Of a DNA stretch of 48,414 nt, positions 1 through 8,360 are shown one piece after another (the first letter of the stretch is position 1; every line of letters starts with the position of its first letter). A model generated the notes under the pieces. That model did not search any database and was not told the DNA's origin. It saw only the letters and a program-made list of their open reading frames with translations. A program made the translations under genes and the position numbers. Source of the DNA: Ignavibacterium sp. (GTDB lineage: Bacteria; Bacteroidota; Ignavibacteria; Ignavibacteriales; Ignavibacteriaceae); the NCBI GenBank assembly GCA_020354005.1, contig CP070637.1:1625001-1673414 (forward strand), written 5' to 3'.

Positions 1-1
1 T

Positions 2-1813
2 ACGAGTAAAATAGCTGCCGGCGAAGTAATACAGCGCCCTGAATCGGTAATGAAAGAGCTGCTGGAGAATGCCATCGATGCTGGTGCAGAAAATGTTGAA
101 GTGATTGTAAAAAATGCAGGTAAAAAATTAATCCAGTTGTGTGATGATGGTTGTGGTATGAGTGAAGATGATGCGCTTACTTGTGTACATAAACATGCAA
201 CAAGCAAAATAAGTGCGTATGAAGATCTTGAAGCAATTACAACTCTCGGTTTCAGAGGTGAAGCGCTAAGCTCTATGGCTGCAGTTGCCCAGCTCGAAAT
301 TAAAACCGAATTAGCCGAAGATGATATTGGTACGCTTGTGCGAATAGATGAAACGGGCACCATAGTTCACGAAAAGGGATCATTTACAAAAGGTACCTGT
401 GTTGCCGTAAAAAACCTTTTCTTTAATACTCCTGCAAGAAGAAAGTTTTTAAAATCTGATGCAACTGAACTAAAACATATAATTGAAACTTTCAATAAAA
501 CCGCACTTAGTCATCCGCAAATATCGTTCAAGTTTTTCAATAATGATGATCTGATATTTAATTATGGTAGCGGATCTTTTGAAGACAGGATAGCTCAGGT
601 ATTTGCTGACAATATGATTGATGCACTTTTGCCTGTTGATGAAAAAACTGACTATTTGAGTGTTAGTGGTTATATCGGCAAACCAAGTCTTCTTAAAAAA
701 AGTAAAGGTGATCAGTACCTTTATCTTAATAGCAGATACATAATTAACAGGCAGATAAACCATGCTGTGTTTATGGCTTATGAAAACCTTTTGGAAAAAG
801 GTGACTATCCTTTCTTCATCTTAAAATTAGATATCGATCCAGAGAAGATTGATGTGAATGTTCATCCTTCAAAACTGGAAGCAAAGTTTGATGATGAAAA
901 AAGCATTTACAATTTTGTCCTCGCAGTTGTTAAGAAAAGTTTGGGAACGCACGATTTAGTGCCATCTATGGTATTTTCAGATGAATTACATGATGAAGAA
1001 AAACTTGTAGTTGATAAATTTCATCCAACAAAAAAGCATGACTTTACTGATAGACCGGGTAGAGAAAAAATAGATGTCGAAACTCAAAGATTCTCTGATG
1101 AAGATATTGACAGGCTCTTTAGCACTATTACCGATGATGTAGTTGTTTCTAAGACTGATTCAGTGGCAACACATCCATTTGAAAAAAAAGAACAGGCTGA
1201 AGTACAGCACACTCAAACTGAAGAAAAGAAATCTATTGATGAAAAATCATCTTATATTTTTCAGCTGCATAACAAGTATATTTTATCACAGATAAAAACT
1301 GGCTTGATGATAATTGATCAGCACGTTGCACACGAAAGGATTCTCTATGAAAAAGCATTAAACAGGTTTGAAGCAGATATACCATTCTCTCAGCAGCTTC
1401 TCTTTCCGCGCACACTGCAGGTTGATCCGGGAAGATATGAATTGATTGAAGAGCTTTATTCCTATCTTAATAAGTTGGGCTTCGAATTGAAATTTAAGGG
1501 TGCTGATAAAATAGAAATCATTGGTGTTCCGGATGATATTGTAGGTGGCTCTGAGGAAAAAATACTATTGGAGATAGTTGAAGAATATTCAATTAATCTA
1601 AATGAGAAGGGATTGGAAAAGAAAGATAATCTGGCAAAATCTTATTCTTGTAAAACTGCAATAAAAGCTGGTGATAAATTGAGTGAACGCGAAATGCGGT
1701 TACTGGTTGATCAACTATTTGCTACAACAATGCCATACGCCTGTCCGCATGGCAGACCTATTGTAGTTAAAATCACATTGAATGAGTTTGACAGAAGGTT
1801 TGGCAGGACTTAA
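2..1813 (+). CDS. mutL: DNA mismatch repair protein MutL, 5'-truncated by the window edge
   Basis: MutL couples MutS mismatch recognition to downstream repair. The open frame runs from base 2 with no start, and its first residues (SKIAAGEVIQRPESVMKELL) are the conserved MutL N-terminus, so only a dozen or so residues are missing; the ATG at 50 is internal. The GHKL ATPase motifs are visible: ENAIDAG, DDGCGMS, GFRGEAL and the GTCVAVKNLFFNTPARRKF segment. A low-complexity acidic linker separates the ATPase from the C-terminal dimerisation domain. That domain has DQHVAHERILYE, close to the endonuclease motif DQHA(X)2E(X)4E, as well as SCKTAIKAG and the CPHGRP metal-site motif near the end. This predicts an endonuclease-type MutL, as in bacteria without MutH. 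The usual Ala of DQHA is Val here. About 100 bases without a gene follow. Confidence 0.97.
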   Translation, partial: TSKIAAGEVIQRPESVMKELLENAIDAGAENVEVIVKNAGKKLIQLCDDGCGMSEDDALTCVHKHATSKISAYEDLEAITTLGFRGEALSSMAAVAQLEIKTELAEDDIGTLVRIDETGTIVHEKGSFTKGTCVAVKNLFFNTPARRKFLKSDATELKHIIETFNKTALSHPQISFKFFNNDDLIFNYGSGSFEDRIAQVFADNMIDALLPVDEKTDYLSVSGYIGKPSLLKKSKGDQYLYLNSRYIINRQINHAVFMAYENLLEKGDYPFFILKLDIDPEKIDVNVHPSKLEAKFDDEKSIYNFVLAVVKKSLGTHDLVPSMVFSDELHDEEKLVVDKFHPTKKHDFTDRPGREKIDVETQRFSDEDIDRLFSTITDDVVVSKTDSVATHPFEKKEQAEVQHTQTEEKKSIDEKSSYIFQLHNKYILSQIKTGLMIIDQHVAHERILYEKALNRFEADIPFSQQLLFPRTLQVDPGRYELIEELYSYLNKLGFELKFKGADKIEIIGVPDDIVGGSEEKILLEIVEEYSINLNEKGLEKKDNLAKSYSCKTAIKAGDKLSEREMRLLVDQLFATTMPYACPHGRPIVVKITLNEFDRRFGRT

Positions 1814-1910
1814 ATTTAATCTTATACGGTATACAATAGGGCAATAATTTTCATTTTTTAAATATAGTATAACTACAGTTTATTTTACGAAATTAATTTA
1901 AGGTATTTAT

Positions 1911-3566
1911 ATGAATGGTGATGGATATAAGGAAAGAAGAAGTAAGTATAATGAAAGAGCTTCAGCAGCAAATCATACTGGCATGAAGTTTACTACTGTT
2001 AGCGGCCGACCAGTCGATGTTTTATATGGACCCGATAACATTGAACATATAAATTATTTAAGTGAAATTGGTTTCCCGGGTGAATATCCTTACACGAGGG
2101 GAATACACTCGAATGTATATCGCGGCAGACTATGGACAATGAGACAGTTTGCTGGATTTGGCACACCAAAGGATACTAACGAAAGATTCCATTATTTATT
2201 AGATCACGGACAGACAGGATTATCAGTAGCTTATGATTTACCGACCCTTATGGGATGGGATGCGGACGCTCCTGAGAGTGAAGGCGAGGTTGGTATTTGT
2301 GGAGTAGCAGTTTCATCGCTGAAAGATATGGAAATACTTTTTGATAAAATTCCTTTGGATAAAGTCTCTACTTCGATGACTATAAACTCACCCGCCGCGA
2401 TGATTTTTGCATTCTATCTTGCTGTTGCACAAGAGCAGGGAGTGGATTTTAAAAAGTTAAGGGGTACACTGCAAAATGATATCCTTAAAGAATACATTGC
2501 GCAGAAAGAATATATTTATCCTCCGCATCCTTCTATGAGAATTATTACTGATATGATTGAGTTTTGTACTGATCAAGTTCCACAATGGAATCCTGTCTCA
2601 GTAAGCGGCTATCACATAAGGGAGGCAGGTTCTACGGCAGCACAGGAATTAGCTTATACACTTGCTGATGGCTTTGCTTACATAGAAGCTGCAATTGAAA
2701 GAGGATTGGATGTCGATGCCTTTGCTCCCAGAATTTCATTCTTTTTCAATTCTCACCTGGACTTTTTTGAAGAGATTGCAAAGTTCCGTGCAGCACGTAA
2801 AATATTTGCAAAGAGGATGAAGGAAAAGTACGGTGCAAAAAATCCACGTTCGTGGTGGATGAGGTTCCATACACAAACAGCAGGTTGCACTTTAACTGCA
2901 CAGCAGCCGGAAAACAATATTGTACGAACTGCATTTCAGGCATTGGCCGGTGTTCTCGGAGGTACACAATCACTTCATACAAATTCAATGGATGAAACAC
3001 TTGCTTTGCCAAGTGAAAAAGCAGTAAAAATAGCGTTAAGAACTCAGCAATTAATCGGTTACGAAACCGGTGTAATAAATACTGTGGATCCATTGGGTGG
3101 AAGTTACTTTGTGGAATACTTAACAGAGCAAATGGAGAAAGAGGCAAATGAGATATTTGATCAAATTGATGCTTATGGCGGTGTAATTCCTACAATAGAA
3201 TCCGGATATTTTCAAAAGGAGATAGCAGATGCAGCTTATCGTTATCAAAAAGAAGTTGAGAAAAAGGAAAAAATAATAGTCGGCGTAAATGAATTTGTTG
3301 AATCGGATGAGAAGTTAGAAATACCACTGCTTACAATTCCGATAGAGGTTGAGATTGAACAAAAGCAAAGGTTGGCTGATATTAGGCAAAGCAGAAATCA
3401 GCAGGCAGCTGATAATAGCATTGCTGAAATAAAAGATGCTGCAATTAATGAGAAGAATTTAATGCCGGTTTTTATTAAAGCTGCACGTAACTATGTAACA
3501 CTTGGTGAAATGGTTGGAGGATTAAAAGAAGTATTCGGTACTTATGAAGAAGTAGCAGTGTTTTAA
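1911..3566 (+). CDS. icmA: Acyl-CoA mutase large subunit, isobutyryl-CoA mutase (IcmA) type
   Basis: Coenzyme-B12-dependent mutase of the methylmalonyl-CoA mutase (MCM) superfamily, 551 aa. It carries only the TIM-barrel substrate domain; the DxHxxG cobalamin-binding domain is absent, so a separate small subunit must be encoded elsewhere. The barrel is intact ([73 protein letters not shown]). At the positions that set substrate choice it has Phe80, Ala107 and Gln198, where MCM has Tyr89 and carboxylate-binding Arg207. Phe and Gln are the residues reported for IcmA, which interconverts isobutyryl- and n-butyryl-CoA; the segment EYIAQKE is IcmA-like. Annotation pipelines would probably call it methylmalonyl-CoA mutase. 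It overlaps the next gene by 1 bp (taATG). Family is certain; substrate is inferred. Confidence 0.9.
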   Translation: MNGDGYKERRSKYNERASAANHTGMKFTTVSGRPVDVLYGPDNIEHINYLSEIGFPGEYPYTRGIHSNVYRGRLWTMRQFAGFGTPKDTNERFHYLLDHGQTGLSVAYDLPTLMGWDADAPESEGEVGICGVAVSSLKDMEILFDKIPLDKVSTSMTINSPAAMIFAFYLAVAQEQGVDFKKLRGTLQNDILKEYIAQKEYIYPPHPSMRIITDMIEFCTDQVPQWNPVSVSGYHIREAGSTAAQELAYTLADGFAYIEAAIERGLDVDAFAPRISFFFNSHLDFFEEIAKFRAARKIFAKRMKEKYGAKNPRSWWMRFHTQTAGCTLTAQQPENNIVRTAFQALAGVLGGTQSLHTNSMDETLALPSEKAVKIALRTQQLIGYETGVINTVDPLGGSYFVEYLTEQMEKEANEIFDQIDAYGGVIPTIESGYFQKEIADAAYRYQKEVEKKEKIIVGVNEFVESDEKLEIPLLTIPIEVEIEQKQRLADIRQSRNQQAADNSIAEIKDAAINEKNLMPVFIKAARNYVTLGEMVGGLKEVFGTYEEVAVF

Positions 3567-4444
3567 TGTTTCTTAATTACATAAAGCTTATCAGGGTTTC
3601 ACAGTGGATTAAAAATCTATTTGTATTTGTGCCCCTGCTTTTTTCTCTCAATCTGTTTGATAAAAATTATTTCCTTACAATCCTTTCTGCGTTTATTGTA
3701 TTCTGTCTTGCCTCAAGTTTAGTCTACGTTGTTAACGATATTATTGATGTTGAGGCTGACAGGAAACATCCGACCAAAAGAAACAGACCTTTAGCATCAG
3801 GAGCAATTAGCATTAAAAACGCATTTATTATTGCTGTAATACTATGCGCAATTGTATTTATTCTATTGCTCAACTTCAATTTTGAGTTTATAAGTTTTGT
3901 GATTGGTTTTATCGTACTTAATATTCTTTATTCCCTGTGGTTTAAACACATTGTAATTCTTGATGTCTTTAGCATTGCAGCAGGATTTGTAATAAGAGTA
4001 TTGGCAGGTGCAGTTGTTATATCTGTACCAATTTCAAGCTGGTTAATTTTAACAACAATATTTATCTCACTTTTTCTCGGTGTGATGAAAAGACACTCGG
4101 AATTATTATTGGTAGCACAAGATGAGGAGGCACCAAGTCGCAAGGTTCTTTCACAATACTCACTTAATTTTGCTGATCAAATGGCTACGGTTGCTGCTGC
4201 AGGAGTGATTATTTGTTATGCACTTTACACAGTATCTGAAAGAACCGTGAGTGTGTTTGGTACGGAGAATTTAATTTACACAACCCCATTTGTTGTATAT
4301 GGTATTTTCAGGTATATGTATTTGGAGTATATAAGTCACAAAGGAGACAACACAACAAAAACTGTATTCACTGATGCACAAATGATTATTACAGTTGTGG
4401 CCTACACAGTTACAACGGTTCTTATTATTTATAAAATAATTTGA
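3566..4444 (+). CDS. UbiA-family prenyltransferase, decaprenyl-phosphate phosphoribosyltransferase-like
   Basis: Polytopic membrane protein of 292 aa with about eight or nine hydrophobic segments. Near the N-terminus it has SQWIKNLFVFVPLLFS, then the Asp-rich motif NDIIDVEADRKHP (residues 57-69) and a second conserved stretch LDVFSIAAGFVIRVLAG (Asp133). This pattern matches the UbiA branch containing mycobacterial DPPR synthase (Rv3806c), which transfers phosphoribose from PRPP to a polyprenyl phosphate. It is unlike the menaquinone/ubiquinone branches. In Bacteroidota-like bacteria such proteins are annotated as decaprenyl-phosphate phosphoribosyltransferase, but the lipid and product are not established there. 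The start ATG shares a base with the stop of the mutase gene, so translation is probably coupled. The functional call is by motif resemblance only. Confidence 0.85.
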   Translation: MFLNYIKLIRVSQWIKNLFVFVPLLFSLNLFDKNYFLTILSAFIVFCLASSLVYVVNDIIDVEADRKHPTKRNRPLASGAISIKNAFIIAVILCAIVFILLLNFNFEFISFVIGFIVLNILYSLWFKHIVILDVFSIAAGFVIRVLAGAVVISVPISSWLILTTIFISLFLGVMKRHSELLLVAQDEEAPSRKVLSQYSLNFADQMATVAAAGVIICYALYTVSERTVSVFGTENLIYTTPFVVYGIFRYMYLEYISHKGDNTTKTVFTDAQMIITVVAYTVTTVLIIYKII

Positions 4445-4456
4445 TGCGGACATTCA

Positions 4457-4936
4457 ATGAGTTCGGTAAGAATAATTCTGTTATTCTCTATCATTATTAT
4501 TATAGCTATAAGCTGTTCAACATCTGAAAAAATAAATGACAAATCATCGTTCGATGTTGTTCAAGCTACTGTTGATGCGTGGTTCGATCTAATGCCCGGA
4601 CCATCACCGGGAAGGATTCATCTTCAAGGAAAAATAAAGCTGGCAAACTCAAGTTCAGAAGACATAAAAAATCTCAGTCTCAAAGCGATTACAGTTCATT
4701 CCAATCAAGAAGTTATATATAATTTTAAGCCGTATTTTAAACCCATAATAAAAGATGATGATTATTCATTAAATACAGGTATCAGTAAAGAATTCAGTTT
4801 TGATACTGAGTCAGGAATGAAGATCGATTCAAATGTAGAAAAAATTAATGTTGTTGATGTTAAACTTAACTTTACTTTTGATGAAGATAATTTTGAGTAT
4901 GAAATAAAAGATGTTGAAATAAAGCGAGTGTACTAA
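4457..4936 (+). CDS. Small predicted lipoprotein of unknown function
   Basis: A 159-aa protein with a hydrophobic N-terminus ending in a lipobox (IIAISC, Cys at about residue 20), so it should be acylated and placed in the cell envelope. The mature part contains alternating beta-rich stretches (RIHLQGKIKLANSSSEDIKNL; KINVVDVKLNFTFDEDNFEY) that look like a small immunoglobulin/LEA-14-like beta sandwich with a paired N-S-S 'conserved polar' strand. I do not recognise a named family. It lies 12 bp after the UbiA-type gene and 3 bp before the CorC-type gene, so it is probably co-transcribed with both. Confidence 0.75.
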   Translation: MSSVRIILLFSIIIIIAISCSTSEKINDKSSFDVVQATVDAWFDLMPGPSPGRIHLQGKIKLANSSSEDIKNLSLKAITVHSNQEVIYNFKPYFKPIIKDDDYSLNTGISKEFSFDTESGMKIDSNVEKINVVDVKLNFTFDEDNFEYEIKDVEIKRVY

Positions 4937-4939
4937 GCA

Positions 4940-6163
4940 ATGTTAGATGAGTTAGTTTTACTAGTATTACTGCTGCTTCTTAGCGGATTCTTTTCAGGTT
5001 CGGAGATGGCATATATTGTTGCAAATAAACTAAAGATTGAAATTAAGGCAAGAAAGAATAACCCTGCTGCAATTAGTGCAAATTATTTCACTTCACATCC
5101 ACAAACATTTTTTTCAACAATCCTAATCGGTAACAATATTGTAAACGTAACTCTCTCCTCCTTAAGTGCAGTCTTCCTTGCATATTTATTCGGACTAAGT
5201 GAGTTAAGTATTCTTATCATTTCAGCATTTCTGTTATTAATAATTGGAGAATTAATCCCAAAATATATTGCTCACGAAAGAGCAGATAGTATGTTTTTAC
5301 TAACTGCGCTGCCGGTAAGGTTCTTTAGCTATTTGTTTTATCCCTTTGTTAAGGCTGCTTCCCTTTTTTCAAAAAAACTTACGCAATCTGCTAAGTTAAC
5401 TGCTGATACTGCAGGTCACCTGTTTGATAAGGAAGACATAAAAGATTTAGTGAAGGAAAGTGAAGAAGCCGGTGTTGTAGATAAAAAGGAGAGTGATATA
5501 ATAGAAAAAGTGATTGAACTGGGCGAGCAACGAGTTTATGAGGCGATGACACCAAGGACGGATATTGTTGGAGTTGAAGTAAATGACTCTATTAAATCTG
5601 CATTGTCTGTTTTTATTGAATCCGGATATTCAAAGCTTCCTGTTTATGATGAGAATCTGGATAATATAAAAGGTATTATTCTCGCAAAAGATATCTTCAA
5701 AAATCCTGATACAGTTAAGAGTATTATAAGGGAAGTAAGTTTCATACCTGAAACAAAAAAGAGTTTTGATGTACTCAATGAATTTATGGATAAAAAAATT
5801 TCAATCTCGATAGTAATTGATGAATTTGGCGGAACCGCTGGTATCGTAACGATGGAAGATATTTTAGAAGAATTGTTTGGTGAGATTAGAGATGAGTTTG
5901 ATGTTGAGGAAGTAATCTGCAGAAGGATAGCATTGAATACTTTCATAATCAGTGGCAAAGCAGAAATTGATTACATAAATGAAAAGTATAACCTGAACAT
6001 ACCGGAAGGTGATTACGAAACGATGGCAGGTTACATAACCACAAGTTTGGGGAAAATACCAAATCAGGGGGACACAGTTAACATTGACAACTTCACAATT
6101 CTTATCGCACGTGCATCGCATCAAAAGATTGATGTTGTAAAGCTCATACAAATGCGTGAATAG
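4940..6163 (+). CDS. CNNM/CorC (HlyC) family membrane protein with CBS domains
   Basis: A 407-aa protein with the classical three-part layout of this family. Residues ~1-150 form a DUF21/CNNM transmembrane domain (SGFFSGSEMAYIVAN, then several hydrophobic helices and IGELIPKYIA). Residues ~190-320 hold a CBS pair (EAMTPRTDIVGV; SGYSKLPVYDENLDNIKGI; IDEFGGTAGIVTMEDILEEL). The last ~80 residues form a CorC_HlyC domain (GDYETMAGYI). Members are implicated in magnesium/cobalt efflux, and in Bacteroidota a relative (GldE) is linked to gliding motility; which role applies here cannot be told. It starts 3 bp after the preceding lipoprotein gene. Confidence 0.92.
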   Translation: MLDELVLLVLLLLLSGFFSGSEMAYIVANKLKIEIKARKNNPAAISANYFTSHPQTFFSTILIGNNIVNVTLSSLSAVFLAYLFGLSELSILIISAFLLLIIGELIPKYIAHERADSMFLLTALPVRFFSYLFYPFVKAASLFSKKLTQSAKLTADTAGHLFDKEDIKDLVKESEEAGVVDKKESDIIEKVIELGEQRVYEAMTPRTDIVGVEVNDSIKSALSVFIESGYSKLPVYDENLDNIKGIILAKDIFKNPDTVKSIIREVSFIPETKKSFDVLNEFMDKKISISIVIDEFGGTAGIVTMEDILEELFGEIRDEFDVEEVICRRIALNTFIISGKAEIDYINEKYNLNIPEGDYETMAGYITTSLGKIPNQGDTVNIDNFTILIARASHQKIDVVKLIQMRE

Positions 6164-6171
6164 ATTTAAGT

Positions 6172-6570
6172 TTGCAAGATCACTCAATTATACTGTTCGA
6201 CGGAGTATGTAACTTCTGTAATTACTGGGTAAATTTTATAATTGATAGGGATGAAAAAGACCTTTATAAATTTGTAGCTTTACAATCAGAAGAAGGTCAA
6301 ATGCTTTTACAACAATATAATCTTAGCCAAACCAAACTTGATACATTTTTATTGATCAGAGGTGAAAATGTATTTACAAAATCCACAGCAGCATTAACAA
6401 TTTTAAAAACTATTTCCGGACCCATCAAAATTTTATATCCATTAATATTCCTGCCAAAATATCTCAGAGATTTTATCTACAATCTGATTGCAAAATCCAG
6501 ATACAAAATATTTGGTAAAAGAGTTATATGCAGAGTACCTACACAAGCAGAAAAGGAAAAGTTTCTATAA
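6172..6570 (+). CDS. DCC-family (DUF393) thiol-disulfide oxidoreductase-like protein
   Basis: A 132-aa protein beginning HSIILFDGVCNFCNYWVNFI, the family hallmark: an FDGxCxxC motif in a thioredoxin-like position, followed by RDEKDLYKFVALQSEEGQ and a typical C-terminal amphipathic region ending near CRVPT. Family members are annotated as putative thiol-disulfide oxidoreductases; no physiological substrate is established. No ATG is available at the right place and TTG at 6172 is the likely start, 8 bp after the CorC-type gene. About 147 bases without a gene follow, holding the promoter of tgt. Confidence 0.9.
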   Translation: MQDHSIILFDGVCNFCNYWVNFIIDRDEKDLYKFVALQSEEGQMLLQQYNLSQTKLDTFLLIRGENVFTKSTAALTILKTISGPIKILYPLIFLPKYLRDFIYNLIAKSRYKIFGKRVICRVPTQAEKEKFL

Positions 6571-6648
6571 ATCTTGTATTCTAAAATAATTTCATAGTAC
6601 CATTTACCATTTATACTTATAGCATTGAAATTGTACCTATTGACTTGT

Positions 6649-6680
6649 TTTGTCCCTTCACTCATTTTCCCTTAAATTTG
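6649..6680 (+). promoter_or_regulatory. Bacteroidetes-type sigma promoter upstream of tgt
   Basis: TTTG at 6649-6652 and TAAATTTG at 6673-6680 are separated by 20 bases. This matches the -33 (TTTG) and -7 (TAnnTTTG) consensus of the primary sigma factor of Bacteroidota. It lies 37 bp before the TTG start of tgt and would drive tgt-yajC and possibly nfeD. Confidence 0.6.
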
Positions 6681-6717
6681 TAAGCTTTAATTCAAATAAA
6701 TTACCAACCGGAGTGGA

Positions 6718-7851
6718 TTGCTAAAATTCTCAGTAACTGAAAAAGACAACAACAGTAAAGCCAGAGCAGGATTTTTTGAAACAGCCCACGGTAATGTAGA
6801 AACACCAATGTTCCTGCCTGTTGGTACTCAGGGAACAGTTAAAGCAGTTGATCAGAACTACCTTGAAAAAGATATTAAAGCACAGATTGTTCTTTCAAAT
6901 ACTTATCATCTTTATTTAAGACCAGGCACAGAGGTACTTGAAGAAGCTGGTGGACTTCATAAATTTATGAACTGGCAAAAACCAATATTAACCGACAGCG
7001 GTGGTTACCAGGTTTTCAGTTTGTCTGAATTGAGAAAAATTAAACTGAACGGTGTGGAGTTCAGGTCGCATTTAGATGGCTCGAAGCATTTTTTTACACC
7101 TGAAAAAGTAATTCAAATACAGAGAAGTGTTGGTTCGGATTTAATGATGGTTTTAGATGAGTGTACACCCTATCCGTGTGATTATGATTACGCTATGAAT
7201 TCAATGAATCTTACAAGCGATTGGGCAAAATTAAATAAAGAAGCTTTCGAGAAGACAAAACCATTGTATGGTAAAAAGCAATATCTGCTTGGTATCATTC
7301 AGGGCAGTGTTTATAAAGATCTTCGTACCAAATCTGTTGAAGATTTGATTAAGCTTGATTTTGATGGATATGCAATTGGTGGATTAGCTGTTGGTGAACC
7401 GACGGATAAAATGTATGAGATGACTGATTTCACAACTGACCAGATGCCCGAGAATAAACTCAGATATTTAATGGGCGTTGGCAGACCTGAAAACATACTT
7501 GAATCCATCGAGCGAGGAATTGATATTTTTGATTGCGTAATGCCAACACGGAATGCAAGACATGCTATAGTCTTTACATGGAATGGTGTTTATTCATTAA
7601 AAAACTCAAAGTACAAAGATGATTTTGAAAAGATAGATAATAGTTGCAACTGCTATACCTGTTCAAACTATTCGAAAGCATATATAAAACATTTGTTTAA
7701 TGCAGGTGAGTTGCTGGCTTTGGAACTTGCGAGTATTCATAATCTTCATTTTTATTTAGAGCTGGTAACTGAGGCAAGACGACAGATTATGAATGGCAAT
7801 TTTGGTGAATGGAAGAAAAAAACAGTAAATAAAATTTCAATTAAAAACTAA
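6718..7851 (+). CDS. tgt: Queuine/preQ1 tRNA-ribosyltransferase (tRNA-guanine transglycosylase)
   Basis: Exchanges guanine for preQ1 at the wobble position of GUN anticodon tRNAs in queuosine synthesis. The 377-aa protein has the full length of the family. Visible signatures are ILTDSGGYQVFSL (general-base Asp93), GGLAVGEPTDKMYEM, YLMGVGRPENILESIERGID, FDCVMPTRNARH (nucleophile Asp near residue 270) and a zinc site CNCYTC followed by a downstream His. The start is TTG at 6718, preceded by the Shine-Dalgarno-like GGAG and without an in-frame ATG before the conserved MFLPVG. yajC follows 18 bp downstream, the widespread tgt-yajC arrangement. Confidence 0.97.
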   Translation: MLKFSVTEKDNNSKARAGFFETAHGNVETPMFLPVGTQGTVKAVDQNYLEKDIKAQIVLSNTYHLYLRPGTEVLEEAGGLHKFMNWQKPILTDSGGYQVFSLSELRKIKLNGVEFRSHLDGSKHFFTPEKVIQIQRSVGSDLMMVLDECTPYPCDYDYAMNSMNLTSDWAKLNKEAFEKTKPLYGKKQYLLGIIQGSVYKDLRTKSVEDLIKLDFDGYAIGGLAVGEPTDKMYEMTDFTTDQMPENKLRYLMGVGRPENILESIERGIDIFDCVMPTRNARHAIVFTWNGVYSLKNSKYKDDFEKIDNSCNCYTCSNYSKAYIKHLFNAGELLALELASIHNLHFYLELVTEARRQIMNGNFGEWKKKTVNKISIKN

Positions 7852-7869
7852 ATCCTTACGGAGGGAATT

Positions 7870-8181
7870 TTGGAACTAATATTTGCAATGGCACCGTCGG
7901 GTGGCGAAGGCGGTGGAATGGTTAGCACCATTATAATGTTCGGTGCTATATTTTTAATTTTTTATTTTATGATTATCAGACCCCAGCAGAAAAAAGCCAA
8001 GGAAAGAGATAAACTTCTTTCAAATCTGGAAAAGGGTGATAAGGTTATTACAAGTGGTGGAATACACGGTATAATTGCTGGTATCGATGAGAAAACGTTA
8101 CTGTTGCAGATTAGCGATAATCTTAAAGTGAAGGTTGAAAGATCTGCTATAACTCAGGTGATAGCCAAAAAAGGGGAATAA
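7870..8181 (+). CDS. yajC: Preprotein translocase subunit YajC
   Basis: A 103-aa single-span membrane protein with the family signature: one transmembrane helix (residues ~18-38) followed by MIIRPQQKKAKER and a basic/beta region with GDKVITSGGIHGIIAGI. YajC associates with SecDF and SecYEG in the inner membrane. The start is TTG at 7870, placed by the strong ribosome-binding sequence GGAGGG just upstream; an ATG at 7888 is a possible alternative. secD/secF, which often follow yajC, are not here; 179 bases without a recognisable gene separate it from nfeD. Confidence 0.95.
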   Translation: MELIFAMAPSGGEGGGMVSTIIMFGAIFLIFYFMIIRPQQKKAKERDKLLSNLEKGDKVITSGGIHGIIAGIDEKTLLLQISDNLKVKVERSAITQVIAKKGE

Positions 8182-8360
8182 ACAATTTTGCTTTTGAAAG
8201 TCTTAATCTTCATGAGAATAATTTGGCTTTAACTATAATGAATCGTTATGGTTGAGGCCATTTTTATTTACATCTGCTAAGTATATTTTTGTAATGATTA
8301 TTAGAATTAAATTCTTATAGAATTAAGATATATCTGCAATTAATTACTGATGGGTAAAGC

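Noticed and set aside
2746-3147. 133-codon open frame on the - strand inside the mutase gene
   Set aside because: It is antisense to conserved mutase coding sequence, has no recognisable domain and is explained as a shadow frame.
1911-3566. Plain methylmalonyl-CoA mutase call
   Set aside because: The carboxylate-binding Arg and the active-site Tyr are replaced by Gln and Phe.
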